From: Fodinibacter sp963811825
Lineage (GTDB): Bacteria; Actinomycetota; Actinomycetes; Actinomycetales; Dermatophilaceae
DNA: 64,000 nucleotides
NCBI GenBank assembly: GCA_963811825.1
Contig: CAWESS010000023.1
Coordinates: 104,149-168,148 of the forward strand
Reading direction: 5' to 3'
Below are positions 1-9,178 of the stretch, in pieces; position 1 is the stretch's first letter; each line of letters begins with the position of its first letter. The notes under the pieces are model-generated. The model was not told the DNA's origin. It made no database searches and was given only the letters and a program-made list of their open reading frames with translations. A program made the position numbers and the translations under genes.

Positions 1-564
1 GCCCACGGCCGTTCCGGATGAGGTGGGGACGTCCAGGGAGGTGGCGTGGTAGCCGGCTGAGCAGACCTTGGCCTGCTCGACCTCGCTCGTGCTGACCGAG
101 AGGGCATCGGCGAGTTCCGCGCACGTGGGCTCCCTACCGAGCTGGTGGCGCAGTTTCTCTTCCTGGGTGCTGACCTGGGCCCGCAGTTCCTGCAGGCGAC
201 GTGGGGGCCGCACGGACCAGCCGTGGTCGCGGAACCATCTCTTGACCTCCCCGGAGATGGTGGGGGAGGCGTAGGCGGAGAACCCGCACCCGGCTCCGGG
301 CCGATATCTCAGGACGGCCTTGACCAAGGCGGTGCGGGCGACCTGCTCCAGGTCCTCGAGCTCGATGCCGCGACCGCGGTACCGCGAAGCGATGCCATCG
401 GCGAGCGGGAGCGCGAGCCGGCAGATGTCGTCCACGAGTTCGGAGCGGCGGCGCGCGTCCGTGGTGGTGCTCAGCGCCACGGCGAGCGCCTCGATGTCGT
501 CGTCCGTGACGCGGGAGTTGGTCTGGGTCCAGCGAGGTGGTGCTGTCGTCGTCGTGGAGGCCAC
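1..564 (-). CDS. SigB/SigF-type RNA polymerase sigma factor (partial, 3' end off the window)
   Basis: The minus-strand frame is open from a GTG at 564 to the window edge, giving 188 residues without the C-terminus. AAAGGACG lies about 5 nt before the GTG. The protein has sigma region 2 (LEDLEQVARTALVKAVLRY, then GCGFSAYASPTISGEVKRWF and RDHGWSVRPPRRLQEL), the hallmark of the SigB/SigF/SigG stress and sporulation branch, followed by the start of region 3 (REPTCAELADALSVS). Region 4 would lie outside. Members direct RNA polymerase to stress promoters and are normally held by an RsbW-like anti-sigma kinase, but no such kinase lies next to it here. The family call is firm; the regulon is unknown. 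Confidence 0.88.
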   Translation of the reverse strand, partial: MASTTTTAPPRWTQTNSRVTDDDIEALAVALSTTTDARRRSELVDDICRLALPLADGIASRYRGRGIELEDLEQVARTALVKAVLRYRPGAGCGFSAYASPTISGEVKRWFRDHGWSVRPPRRLQELRAQVSTQEEKLRHQLGREPTCAELADALSVSTSEVEQAKVCSAGYHATSLDVPTSSGTAVG

Positions 565-712
565 GATCTCGTCCTTTCGGCGAGGGGATGGCACCACTGT
601 TGGACCATGAAACGTGCGGGGAGACCGCTGGTTGGATCTCCTGTCCGGCTACCAAGACCGTAGTGAGAGCGGGGCGCCGATGGGGTTTTCGTGACGAGAA
701 AGTCCGCCGACG

Positions 713-1530
713 TCAAAGGCTGGTCGGCAACCGACCCGAGGTCGGGGGTTCACCAGGTTCGCCACGCCCCTGCTGCACCCGGCGCCGGATGGAGAGCACG
801 CCGGTCTCGGCCACCTCCGCCGCGACGTCGGCCAGCTTGCGGTTGCTGTCCTGGCTGGCCACGCGCAGGACGTCGAACGCCTGGTCACGCGTGAACTGGT
901 GGGTCTGCATGAGCACGCCGATGGCGACCCCGATGTCGCGATTGCTCTGGAGGGCCTTCATCAGGTTCTCGGCCCGGTCGCTCGCCAGCATCTCACCGAC
1001 CACCGAGGACGCGTGGGTGGCGAGCACCAGCCCCATACCGACCGCGTGGTCGTCGAAGGCGTCCCGCTCCAGGCCGTAGATGTTCAGCCCGGCGATGACG
1101 CTGTCCTCGTGGTGCAGGTGCAGCCGCATCGCCAGCACGCTGCGGATCCCGACCTCGGCTGCCGCCCGCTGGCCCCAGGCCGGCCATCGCGAGTCGACTT
1201 CCACGTCACCGGTGACGTACAGCGAGTCATCGAGGACGGCATCCACGCACGGCCCCGAACCGATGTCGTACTGGAGCAGGTCGGCCCGGGCGGCGGCCTC
1301 ATCGGTGGACGCAGGAGTCTTGAAACACCCTCCACGGAGCATGGTGACGCTGGCCCACGACGCGCGAGGCACCTTTCCACGGCGATGTGGACGACGGCAT
1401 CCAGTGCCGATTCTCCGTCCTCGGCAGCGGATCGTGCGGACAGCGAACGCATCGCCTCGGCGACCTCGTGCAGGTCCAGTCGTGGGGCCAACGCGGGCGC
1501 GGCACGCAGCTCTTCACGGGCGTCCATCAT
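713..1530 (-). pseudogene. GAF-ANTAR transcription antiterminator, interrupted by a one-base frameshift
   Basis: Two overlapping minus-strand frames together make one typical GAF-ANTAR protein of about 270 residues. The first frame starts at ATG 1530 (GGAGG upstream) and reads through DAVVHIAVE. The second continues from about 1372 with PRASWASVTMLRGG, a GAF domain, and a C-terminal ANTAR domain (AIGVLMQTHQFTRDQAFDVL, then ASQDSNRKLADVA). The junction falls at GTGGAAAGGTGCCT near 1372-1377, where one extra G would restore ERVPRASW. ANTAR domains bind tandem RNA hairpins to prevent termination, and the GAF domain senses a signal. Either the gene is broken or one base is miscalled. A shorter product from GTG 1372 would lack the start of the GAF domain. 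Confidence 0.75.
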
Positions 1531-1654
1531 CGGGTCATCCTCCGCTGACGATCCAGGAACACGTCACGACCAGTATGCGCCGGGCACCGGCGACGGGGGA
1601 GGTCGTGAACCGACTCTCGGCGGTACGGGTGAGGACGCTCCGAGCGTCAGGGGG

Positions 1655-2851
1655 TCATCCGTGAGGAGAGAGCACCACCTTGACCATCCCGTCGTCCTTG
1701 GCCTGGAAGGTGGCGTACGCCTCTGGGGCGGCCTCGAGGGGGAGGTGGTGGGTTGCGAAGTCGTCGACACCGAGGGGGTCCTCGTCGGTCAGCAGGGGCA
1801 GGATGTCCCCGGTCCAGCGCTTGACGTTGGCCTGTCCCATGCGCAGCTGCACCTGCTTGTCGAACAGGGTCATCATCGGTAGCGGGTCCGCCATGCCGCC
1901 GTACACCCCGCTGAGCGAGATGGTCCCGCCGCGGCGCACCGCGTCGATCGCCGTGCGTACCGCAGCGAGGCGGTCGATCCCCACGGTGGTCATCAGTCGC
2001 CTGCCGAGCGGATCGGGCAGGGCGCTGACCACCTTGTGGGTGGCCTCGACGACCGGCGCACCGTGGGCCTCCATGCCGACGGCGTCGATCACGGCATCCG
2101 CTCCTCGTCCTGCGGTCAGCTCACGTACGGCGTTCGCGACATCGGTGCCACCTCCGAGGTCGCCGAGGTCGAGCGTGGTCACTCCGCGAGCTGCCGCCCG
2201 GTCGAGCCTGGCCCGGACACGATCCACGCCGATGACCTGTCGGACGCCGAGGTGCAGCGCAATGCGGCATGCCATGTCCCCGATCGGTCCGAGACCCAGG
2301 ACCAGCAGCGTGCCCTCCGCGGGGGCGTCCGCGTAGGCAACGGCCTGCCACGCCGTGGGCAGGACGTCCGAGAGGTAGACGAACCGGTCGTCGGCGGGCC
2401 CGTGCGGCACCTTGATGTGCGTGTACTGCGCTTGGGGAACGCGCAGGTACTGTGCCTGTCCGCCCGGTTGCGAGCCGTAGAGCTGCGAGTAGCCGAAGAG
2501 CGTGGCCCCCTTGCCCTGGTCGCGTACCTGGGTCGTCTCGCACTGGCTCTGCAGCCCTCGCTGGCACATCCAGCAGTGCCCGCAGCAGACCTGGAAGGGG
2601 ATGACGAGGCGGTCCCCGGGGGAGATGGCAGTGACGTCCGCCCCCACCTCCTCGACCACGCCCATCGCCTCGTGGCCGAGGATGTCGCCCTCGTCCATGA
2701 ATGCTCCCAACACCTCGTACAAGTGCAGGTCGGACCCGCAGATGTTCGTGCTCGTCACCCGGATCACGGCGTCGCCGGGGTCCTCGATCCTCGGGTCGGG
2801 CACCTCGTCCACGCGCACGTCCCGCTTGCCGTGCCACACCACTGCTCGCAC
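1655..2851 (-). CDS. Zinc-dependent alcohol dehydrogenase, formaldehyde-dehydrogenase-like
   Basis: This is a medium-chain dehydrogenase of 398 residues. It has the catalytic zinc site (NICGSDLHLYEV, then GHEAMGVVEEVG), the four-cysteine structural zinc loop (CCGHCWMCQRGLQSQC) and a Rossmann motif (VLGLGPIGDMACRIALHLG). The length and the insertion after the structural zinc fit the glutathione-independent formaldehyde dehydrogenase / threonine-dehydrogenase-like branch, so NAD-linked oxidation of an alcohol or aldehyde adduct is likely; the substrate is not fixed by sequence. I start it at GTG 2851 because GGAGGAGG lies just upstream; an in-frame GTG at 2902 is possible. It is divergent from the phosphatase gene at 2982. 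Confidence 0.85.
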   Translation of the reverse strand: MRAVVWHGKRDVRVDEVPDPRIEDPGDAVIRVTSTNICGSDLHLYEVLGAFMDEGDILGHEAMGVVEEVGADVTAISPGDRLVIPFQVCCGHCWMCQRGLQSQCETTQVRDQGKGATLFGYSQLYGSQPGGQAQYLRVPQAQYTHIKVPHGPADDRFVYLSDVLPTAWQAVAYADAPAEGTLLVLGLGPIGDMACRIALHLGVRQVIGVDRVRARLDRAAARGVTTLDLGDLGGGTDVANAVRELTAGRGADAVIDAVGMEAHGAPVVEATHKVVSALPDPLGRRLMTTVGIDRLAAVRTAIDAVRRGGTISLSGVYGGMADPLPMMTLFDKQVQLRMGQANVKRWTGDILPLLTDEDPLGVDDFATHHLPLEAAPEAYATFQAKDDGMVKVVLSPHG

Positions 2852-2981
2852 TGGTTCCTCCTCCATCGGCTGTCGGGCCCCTACCCCGCCAGCCGGGATC
2901 ACACACCTGTCACGAACACCTCTCCGGACGGGTCGACAGCCCTACAGTGTGGGCTTCGAACCGAGGCAGGAGCTCGTCGTG

Positions 2982-3758
2982 ATGGACCCTCGTCAGCAGG
3001 CCGGCATCGCACACGTCGCCGAGCTGGTGCTCGTGCGCCACGGTGAGAGCGTCGGCAACCTCGCGGCCAGCTCAGCTGCTGAGCAGGGTCTCGCGCGCCT
3101 CGAACTGTCCTACCGCGACCCCGATACTCCGTTGTCGGACAACGGTGTTGCCCAGGCCCGTGCGCTGGGACGCCACCTCGCCCAGCTCCCTGCGTCACGG
3201 CATCCGGACGTGGTCCTCAGCTCGCCGTACGAGCGCGCGGCGCGCACCATGCGTCACGCCGTCGCAGCGTGGTCGCCCGGGCTGACCCCCTTGTACGACG
3301 AGCGACTACGAGAGCGCGACCTCGGCCTCTTCGACGGTATGACCGGCCACGGCATCCGGGAGGCCCACCCCGAGGAGGCGCGGCGGCGCGAGGCGATGGG
3401 GAAGTTCTACTACCGCCCGCCGGGCGGTGAGAGCTGGACCGACGTCGTGCTGCGCGTGCGCAGCCTCGTGACCGATGTCGTGGCCCTGCACCCCGAGCGT
3501 CGCGTCTGGATATTCACCCACCAGGCGGTCATCATGGCCTTTCGGTACGTCCTCGAGTCGCTGAGCGAAGCGGACATCCTGCGGGTCGACGGTGAGACAC
3601 CCCTCGGCAACTGCTCCATCACCCGCTACCGTCCCGGGGACGACGGCGCGCTCGAGTTGGTGTCGTACGGTTCCGTGGACCATCTCGAACCCTCGGATGC
3701 CGTGGCGACGCACGAGCCGCCCCACGCGCCGACCCACCCCGGGGACCGCGATGGCTGA
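2982..3758 (+). CDS. Histidine phosphatase family protein (phosphoglycerate-mutase fold)
   Basis: The protein has 258 residues. The phosphohistidine motif LVLVRHGESVGN lies near residue 17, then SSPYERAARTM (second arginine), RERDLGLFDG and the late histidine in WIFTHQAVIMAFRYV. These are the catalytic elements of the branch-1 histidine phosphatase superfamily, which removes phosphate from small molecules or proteins; the substrate cannot be told. The start is ATG 2982, preceded by AGGAG; an adjacent in-frame GTG at 2979 is equally possible. Its end overlaps the next gene by 8 bases, so the two are probably translated together. Confidence 0.85.
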   Translation: MDPRQQAGIAHVAELVLVRHGESVGNLAASSAAEQGLARLELSYRDPDTPLSDNGVAQARALGRHLAQLPASRHPDVVLSSPYERAARTMRHAVAAWSPGLTPLYDERLRERDLGLFDGMTGHGIREAHPEEARRREAMGKFYYRPPGGESWTDVVLRVRSLVTDVVALHPERRVWIFTHQAVIMAFRYVLESLSEADILRVDGETPLGNCSITRYRPGDDGALELVSYGSVDHLEPSDAVATHEPPHAPTHPGDRDG

Positions 3759-4650
3759 GGCCGGCGCCGTCGCGCGCCGCGATCCGGTCACCGTCACACC
3801 CGCGCTGCTGCGGGAGTGGCCGCTCCCGACCACCGCCGGCGACAAGGAGGCCAAGGGTCGCCTCCTCGTCGTCGGCGGCAGTGACCGCACGCCCGGAGCC
3901 GTGCGCCTGGCAGCGGAGGCGGCACTGCGTGTGGGGGCGGGAAAGGTGCAGATCGCGACGACCACCGCGACAGCCGCGCTGCTCGCCGTCGTGGTGCCCG
4001 AGGCGCTCGTCGTCGGCCTGCCCACCGAGCAGGGCGAGCTGACCGCGGCCGGTGCCGGCCAGCTGCTCGACCTCGCGGAGGGGGCCGACGCGGTGCTCGT
4101 CGGTCCGGGGCTGGGGTCGCCGGAGGTCGGCTGCCGTCTCCTCGAGGCCGTCGTCCCCCGGCTCGGGACGCGGCTCGTCGTCGACGCCCTGGGCACCGGT
4201 TTCGTCACGTGCCACCCCGAGGGGCTGGCGCGCCTGGGCCCTGACGCGCTGCTCACTGCGAACTCCACCGAGCTGGCCGAGCTGCTGGGTCGCGACGTCG
4301 GGCAGGTCGAGGCGGACGTCCACGATGCCTCCATCGCCGCGGCCCGGATGGCCGGGGTCACCGTGCTGGCGGGGGCTGCGGTGTCATCCGTCGCCCAGCC
4401 GTCCGGGGATGCCTGGGCGCTGCCCATGGGAGTGCCGGGCGCCGCGGTGGCAGGGTCTGGCGACGTCAAGGCCGGGGCGGTGGCCGGGCTGCTCGCGCGC
4501 GGCGCCGACCCGGCGCAGGCTGCCGTGTGGGGGGCCTACGTGCACGCCCGGTCCGGGGAGCGGCTCGCCGCGTCCGTCGGCCGAGTCGGCTACCTGGCCC
4601 GCGAGATCGCCCGCGAGCTGCCGGCAGCGCTCGGCGAGGTGGAGTCGTGA
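3751..4650 (+). CDS. nnrD: ADP-dependent NAD(P)H-hydrate dehydratase
   Basis: This 299-residue protein has the ribokinase-like fold of the CARKD/NnrD family, which uses ADP to dehydrate damaged NAD(P)H hydrates back to NAD(P)H. Visible signatures are RLLVVGGSDRTPGAVRLA at the N-terminus, VLVGPGLGSPE in the middle and VPGAAVAGSGDVKAGAVAGL, a variant of the family's GTGDVLAG nucleotide motif. No N-terminal epimerase domain is attached; many bacteria have a two-domain Nnr, so the epimerase would be encoded elsewhere. It overlaps the histidine phosphatase upstream and most likely shares its transcript. Confidence 0.88.
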   Translation: MAEAGAVARRDPVTVTPALLREWPLPTTAGDKEAKGRLLVVGGSDRTPGAVRLAAEAALRVGAGKVQIATTTATAALLAVVVPEALVVGLPTEQGELTAAGAGQLLDLAEGADAVLVGPGLGSPEVGCRLLEAVVPRLGTRLVVDALGTGFVTCHPEGLARLGPDALLTANSTELAELLGRDVGQVEADVHDASIAAARMAGVTVLAGAAVSSVAQPSGDAWALPMGVPGAAVAGSGDVKAGAVAGLLARGADPAQAAVWGAYVHARSGERLAASVGRVGYLAREIARELPAALGEVES

Positions 4651-4756
4651 CCCCGGCACACGGCATCCATGGGGGTGCCATCGGGCACATCCGTGACGGT
4701 GCGCTCGCGTAACGCAGGCCGCTGACATCTCAGCCACGACCTGCCACGATGAAGGG

Positions 4757-6577
4757 GTGGAGCAGCCCAGGACGGCGGGTGTGTCGAGGCGCGCCACCGC
4801 GCGGCGGTCTCGGGAGAGCGTCACGCGCCTGGCGCGAGTGATCTACGAGCTGTCCGGTGCCGACTCCGTCGACACGGTGACCAAGATCGTCACCGAGCAC
4901 ATCGCCGACGCCGTCGGTGCGTCGATCGCCGCCCTGGCGATCCGTGAGGGTGGGCAGGTCCGGCTGATCGGCCTGCGCGGCCTGCCCGAGGCCGAGGCCC
5001 GACGGTGGGAGAGCTTCCCCCTCACCCAGAAGCTGCCCGCCACCGACGTCATCCGGTCGGGTCGCAGCCTGGTCATGTCCGGCGCGGACGTGATAGCCGA
5101 CGCGTACCCGGACCTGCCGGACATGGATCGTGGCGAGCGCACCCTCGTCGTCCTGCCGCTGCGCGTGGTGGGGGTCGTGACCGGCTCCATCGCCCTGTCC
5201 ATCCCGGGGCCAGGTGGGATCGACCCGACGGAGGTGGAGCTCCTGGAGGTGATGGCCGACACGTGTGGGCAGGCGTTGGAACGCATCGACGCGATGGCCT
5301 TGGCGCGCCAGCAGACTTCCCGGTTGTCGTTCCTCGCCGAGGCGTCGATCGTGCTCGCCAGCAGCCTCGACCTCGACGTGACCCTGGCCCGCGTCACTCG
5401 CCTGGCCGTGCCGACGTTCGCGGACTGGTGCGCCGTCGACGTCGTGCGCGACGGGGCGCTGCACCGGCTCGCCGTGGCCCACGTCGACCCGGAGAAGGTG
5501 GACCTGGCACGCAGGCTGCACGAACGCTGGCCGCCCGACCCGGCGGCGCCCACCGGGCCGTGGCGCGTGGTCCACACCGGGCAGGCGGAGCTGCTCCGCG
5601 AGATCACCGACGAGATGCTCGTGGCCGGAGCCTCCGACGACGAGCAGCTGCGGGTGGCGCGCGAGCTGCACCTGCGCAGCGCAGTGCTCGTCCCGTTGCT
5701 CGTCCGGGGGCAGGTCATCGGCGTGCTGAGCTGGGTGTCGACCGACGAGGAGCGCCTCTACGACGAGGACGACCTGCACTTCGCGGAGCACCTGGCCCGC
5801 CGGGCCGCGACCGCCATCGACAACTCCGAGCTGCACAGCCAGACCCGCGATGCCGCGCAGCAGCTCCAGCGTGCCGTCCACCCCGAGGTCATGGTCCCGG
5901 GTGGGGGGTGGTCGGTGGCGTGCCACTACGAACCCTCGGGGCGCACGGAGGTCGGTGGGGACTTCTACGACGGGTTCGAGCTCGCGGACGGCCGCTACGT
6001 CGTGTTCATCGGCGACGTCATGGGTCGGGGCGTGGCAGCGGCAGCCGCCATGACGGAGATGCGGGCCGCCACCCGGGCCTTCGCGTCGGTGGATCCCGAG
6101 CCGGCGTCCGTCGTCAGCCGTCTCGACCGGATGGCCCTCAGCTATGGCAGGGAGCAGCTGGTCACGATGGTCTACGGCGTGGCGGACGCCGCCACGGGCG
6201 AGGTGGTGATGACCAACGCCGGCCACCCACCTGCGCTCGTCCTGCGCGCCGGCGGCACCGTCGAGGCGCTGCCCTACGCCGACGGTCCCCCCGTGGGGTT
6301 GTCGGAAGGAGGTCGCCGGGAGGTGACGGCGACACTGGGTGTCGGCGACTCCCTCGTGCTGTACAGCGACGGTCTCATCGAGCGGCGCGGCGAGAGCATC
6401 GACGACGGGCTCGCACGTCTGGCTCAAGCGCTGCCCGCCCTGGGTGACACGGGCCGGGGCGAGGGGGCTCTGGCTGCCGGGCTGCTGCGTGTCGTCGACG
6501 CTGTGCGTGACGACACCTATGACGACGACGTCGCAGCCCTGGCCCTGCACCGGTCGTCGACTGCCGAACGCAGCTGA
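4757..6577 (+). CDS. GAF-GAF-PP2C (SpoIIE-type) serine phosphatase
   Basis: In this 606-residue protein two GAF-like sensor domains (about 30-180 and 190-355) precede a PP2C/SpoIIE phosphatase domain (about 370-600). The phosphatase metal ligands are visible in EVGGDFYDGFEL, FIGDVMGRGVAAA, TNAGHPPALVL and LYSDGLIERRG near the end. Such proteins act like RsbU or RsbP: on receiving a signal they dephosphorylate an anti-sigma antagonist and so free a stress sigma factor. No antagonist or anti-sigma gene adjoins it, but the window holds other partner-switch parts (the sigma factor at 1-564 and the RsbR/S/T set at 21-24 kb). The GTG start at 4757 has only a weak ribosome site. Confidence 0.88.
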   Translation: MEQPRTAGVSRRATARRSRESVTRLARVIYELSGADSVDTVTKIVTEHIADAVGASIAALAIREGGQVRLIGLRGLPEAEARRWESFPLTQKLPATDVIRSGRSLVMSGADVIADAYPDLPDMDRGERTLVVLPLRVVGVVTGSIALSIPGPGGIDPTEVELLEVMADTCGQALERIDAMALARQQTSRLSFLAEASIVLASSLDLDVTLARVTRLAVPTFADWCAVDVVRDGALHRLAVAHVDPEKVDLARRLHERWPPDPAAPTGPWRVVHTGQAELLREITDEMLVAGASDDEQLRVARELHLRSAVLVPLLVRGQVIGVLSWVSTDEERLYDEDDLHFAEHLARRAATAIDNSELHSQTRDAAQQLQRAVHPEVMVPGGGWSVACHYEPSGRTEVGGDFYDGFELADGRYVVFIGDVMGRGVAAAAAMTEMRAATRAFASVDPEPASVVSRLDRMALSYGREQLVTMVYGVADAATGEVVMTNAGHPPALVLRAGGTVEALPYADGPPVGLSEGGRREVTATLGVGDSLVLYSDGLIERRGESIDDGLARLAQALPALGDTGRGEGALAAGLLRVVDAVRDDTYDDDVAALALHRSSTAERS

Positions 6578-6642
6578 GACCGTCGCTGGGCCCGTCGGGA
6601 CCACCGCGATGGCCGGTGACGAGCCCGACCCCATCGGGGCCG

Positions 6643-7854
6643 TCAGGAGTGGGTGGGCTCGTCCGCTGACGTGCTCCGGGCTGCGCGCCCGTAGCGGGCC
6701 GCGAGCGGCGCGGCGCTGAAGCCGTGGGCGACGACGCTCAGCAGCACCGTCACCGCGATGACCGCCACCGCCTCGTCCGCCTCGCCGCCGAGCGCCTCGA
6801 GGCCGAGCAGGGCGAACACCAGTGAGGCCAGACCTCGAGGGCCGAACCACCCGACGAACAGCACGGTGTCCCGGCCGAGGCGCGCCCCGACCAGCGCCAG
6901 GGCGACGGGCACCATGCGCACCACCGTGAGGCTGAGCACGGCATACAGCACGGTCAGCACACTCAGGCGCTCGACCATGATGGGGATCGCGATCAGGCCG
7001 AAGGCGAGCCACACGAGCAGGGAGACCAGGCTTCCCATCTGCTCGAGGAAGCCCAGCTCCTCCGGCGCCCGGCGACCGGCGGTGGCGCCGAAGGCCAGCC
7101 CGCCGCAGAAGGCCGCCACGAACCCGTTCGCGTCCAGGGTGACGGCGGCGGTGTAGCTGAGCAGGGCCAGCGCCAGCACGGCGATCCCGGTGAACTCCTC
7201 GCCGGCGAAGCCGCGCCTGCGTGCCTGCCGCAGCAGCCATCCGCCGACGGCCCCGATGAGCGCACCGATGACGGTCCCGAGGGCCAGCTGGATGACCGCC
7301 CCCATGGCGCCCTCCTCGGCCTCCAGACCGGCGGCCGCGGCAGCCCCGGCGATCGCGACCATGACGACCGGGGTGGCGATGCCGTCGTTGAGCCCGCTCT
7401 CCACCGTGATCAGCTCACGGATGCGCCGGGGCACCGCGGGGTTGGTGACGACCGGGACGCCGAGGGCGGCATCCGTGGGTGCCAGGGCCGCACCGATGAA
7501 CAGGGCGAGCCAGATCCCGAGCTCGGGGAAGAACCATGCGGCCAACCCCCACCCCAGCAGGATCGTGAGCGGCAGGCCGATGCCGAGCAGGCGCACGTAG
7601 CTGCCCACGTCCTGGCGCAGCTCCGCGAGGGGGAGGCGGGCGGCATCCGAGAAGAGCACCCAGACGAGGGTGACCTCGACGAGGGGGGTCAGCCCGTCGA
7701 CCGCGTCCAGGCCGTCGACCAGGCCGGTCCACGCGAGGAGGGCGCCGATGGTGATGAACACGATCGGCGGGGTCAGGTCGGCACGTTGGGCCCGCAGCGA
7801 CACCAGGCCCCACACGAAGAGCGTGGCGCTGACGACGACCAGTGCCTTCTCCAT
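6643..7854 (-). CDS. Cation:proton antiporter (CPA1/NhaP-like)
   Basis: This is a 403-residue membrane protein with about 12 hydrophobic segments. Family motifs include GAALAPTDAALGVPVV and TVESGLNDGIATPVVM, the acidic ion-binding helix of Na+(K+)/H+ exchangers, and FVGWFGPRGLASLVFALL near the C-terminus. It should exchange protons for sodium or potassium at the cytoplasmic membrane. There is no C-terminal TrkA domain, unlike the antiporter at 59670. The start is ATG 7854, preceded by GTGAGG; the frame extends 15 codons further upstream. It is divergent from the AI-2E family gene. Confidence 0.85.
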   Translation of the reverse strand: MEKALVVVSATLFVWGLVSLRAQRADLTPPIVFITIGALLAWTGLVDGLDAVDGLTPLVEVTLVWVLFSDAARLPLAELRQDVGSYVRLLGIGLPLTILLGWGLAAWFFPELGIWLALFIGAALAPTDAALGVPVVTNPAVPRRIRELITVESGLNDGIATPVVMVAIAGAAAAAGLEAEEGAMGAVIQLALGTVIGALIGAVGGWLLRQARRRGFAGEEFTGIAVLALALLSYTAAVTLDANGFVAAFCGGLAFGATAGRRAPEELGFLEQMGSLVSLLVWLAFGLIAIPIMVERLSVLTVLYAVLSLTVVRMVPVALALVGARLGRDTVLFVGWFGPRGLASLVFALLGLEALGGEADEAVAVIAVTVLLSVVAHGFSAAPLAARYGRAARSTSADEPTHS

Positions 7855-7961
7855 GACCTCACTGTCCAGTGCAGGGCGGTGGGCCGCCTCATCTGCCACG
7901 GGTGATGCCGTGGGGCGTGGTGGGGAGCAGTCTGCGGGGTGTGGCCGAGGAGGAACGACCG

Positions 7962-9041
7962 GTGAGGGGTCAACCCACGAGTGGGTGGCCGAGAGTCGGG
8001 ATCTGGGCGTGGTCGTTCGTCGGCGTCGTCGCGGCCCTGGTCATCGTCGTGGCCGCCCTCGCGGCGGTGAACGAGATCGTGCTCCCGCTGACGTTCGCTG
8101 CCGTCCTCGCGGTGGTCTTCAAGCCGACGGTCGAGGCCCTCAGGCGGCGGCGGGTGAAACCCACGTTGGCTGCCGGCGTCGTCGTCCTCGGGCTGTTGGG
8201 GCTCATGGTCGCGGTGACGTTCGCCACCGTGGAGGGAGTCGTGTTGCAGCTCGACAGCATCGGGGACTCCGTCGACGCAGCGGCTGACGAGGCCGAGGCC
8301 ACCCTGGGCGTCGGCCAGGCCACCTGGGGTGCCGTGCAGGAGGCGGTCGCGTCGATGTCGCCCACCGTGACGGGGGGCTTCCTCACCACCCTGGTCTCCG
8401 GGCTGGGAGCCCTGGTGGGTGTGGCGAGCGGCGTCATCCTCGGCGCGCTGATCATGTTCTACCTGCTCAAGGACGGGACCAGGCTGCGTCGGGCCCTCGT
8501 GGCCCGGGTCGGCGTCGGGGCCAGGGCTGAGTTCGACGCCTTCATCGGTGACGCGTGCGTGGTCCTGCGCAGCTACGGCAAGGGGCGCACCATCATCTCG
8601 GCGATCGTGGCCCTGGTCATCGGTGCGACGAGCCTCCTGCTCGGTCTTCCCCTCGTGTTCACGATCATGGTGGTGAACTTCATCGGCGGGTACATCCCCT
8701 ACATCGGCGCCTTCCTGGGAGGGGGCCTCGCGGTGATCGTCGCCCTCGGTGAGGGCGGGGTCCGGGATGCCGCGATCATGCTGCTCGTCGTGCTCGCGGC
8801 CAACCTGCTCCTGGAGAACTTCGTGGAGCCGAAGGTCATGGGGCGCTCCCTGGACATCCACCCCGTGGTCGTCCTCGTCGTGACCGCTCTCGGTGGTCTC
8901 GTCGGAGGAGTTGTCGGCCTCATCCTCGCGGTCCCAGCGACCGTGATCGCCGCGGACGCCGTCTCGCGGCTCCGGCAGGCAGGCGTGTTCGCGCAGGTGG
9001 CCGACCGCGCCGAGCCCGTTGTGCGCCGAGCACTGGACTGA
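7962..9041 (+). CDS. AI-2E family transporter (PF01594-type permease)
   Basis: The protein has 359 residues and seven or eight membrane helices. Typical AI-2E/YhhQ-like features are the N-terminal VLPLTFAAVLAVVFKP, the central LGALIMFYLLKDGTRL and the conserved FIGGYIPYIGAFLGGGLAV followed by LLLENFVEPKVMGRSLDIHP. Family members export small molecules or act as sodium/proton transporters; the autoinducer role is not general and cannot be claimed here. The chosen start is GTG 7962, with GAGGAGG 8 nt upstream. The frame is open to 7869, but that part has no family match I recognise. Confidence 0.85.
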   Translation: MRGQPTSGWPRVGIWAWSFVGVVAALVIVVAALAAVNEIVLPLTFAAVLAVVFKPTVEALRRRRVKPTLAAGVVVLGLLGLMVAVTFATVEGVVLQLDSIGDSVDAAADEAEATLGVGQATWGAVQEAVASMSPTVTGGFLTTLVSGLGALVGVASGVILGALIMFYLLKDGTRLRRALVARVGVGARAEFDAFIGDACVVLRSYGKGRTIISAIVALVIGATSLLLGLPLVFTIMVVNFIGGYIPYIGAFLGGGLAVIVALGEGGVRDAAIMLLVVLAANLLLENFVEPKVMGRSLDIHPVVVLVVTALGGLVGGVVGLILAVPATVIAADAVSRLRQAGVFAQVADRAEPVVRRALD

Positions 9042-9178
9042 CTCGGGCGGGGGATCGCCTCTCGGATGCCGTCGCGGCGCACCTCGCCCTTGCCGCGGCT
9101 CACTCGGGGCGGGTGATGCACCCTGGGTCCCCACGCTGCGAGGCTCGGGCCTGTTGTGAAGCCACGTCAGGAGGCGCC

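Noticed and set aside
4730..7240. 836-aa open frame on the minus strand
   Set aside because: It lies antisense to the GAF-PP2C phosphatase and antiporter genes, is His/Arg/Gln-rich and has no domain; a mirror of high-GC codon use.
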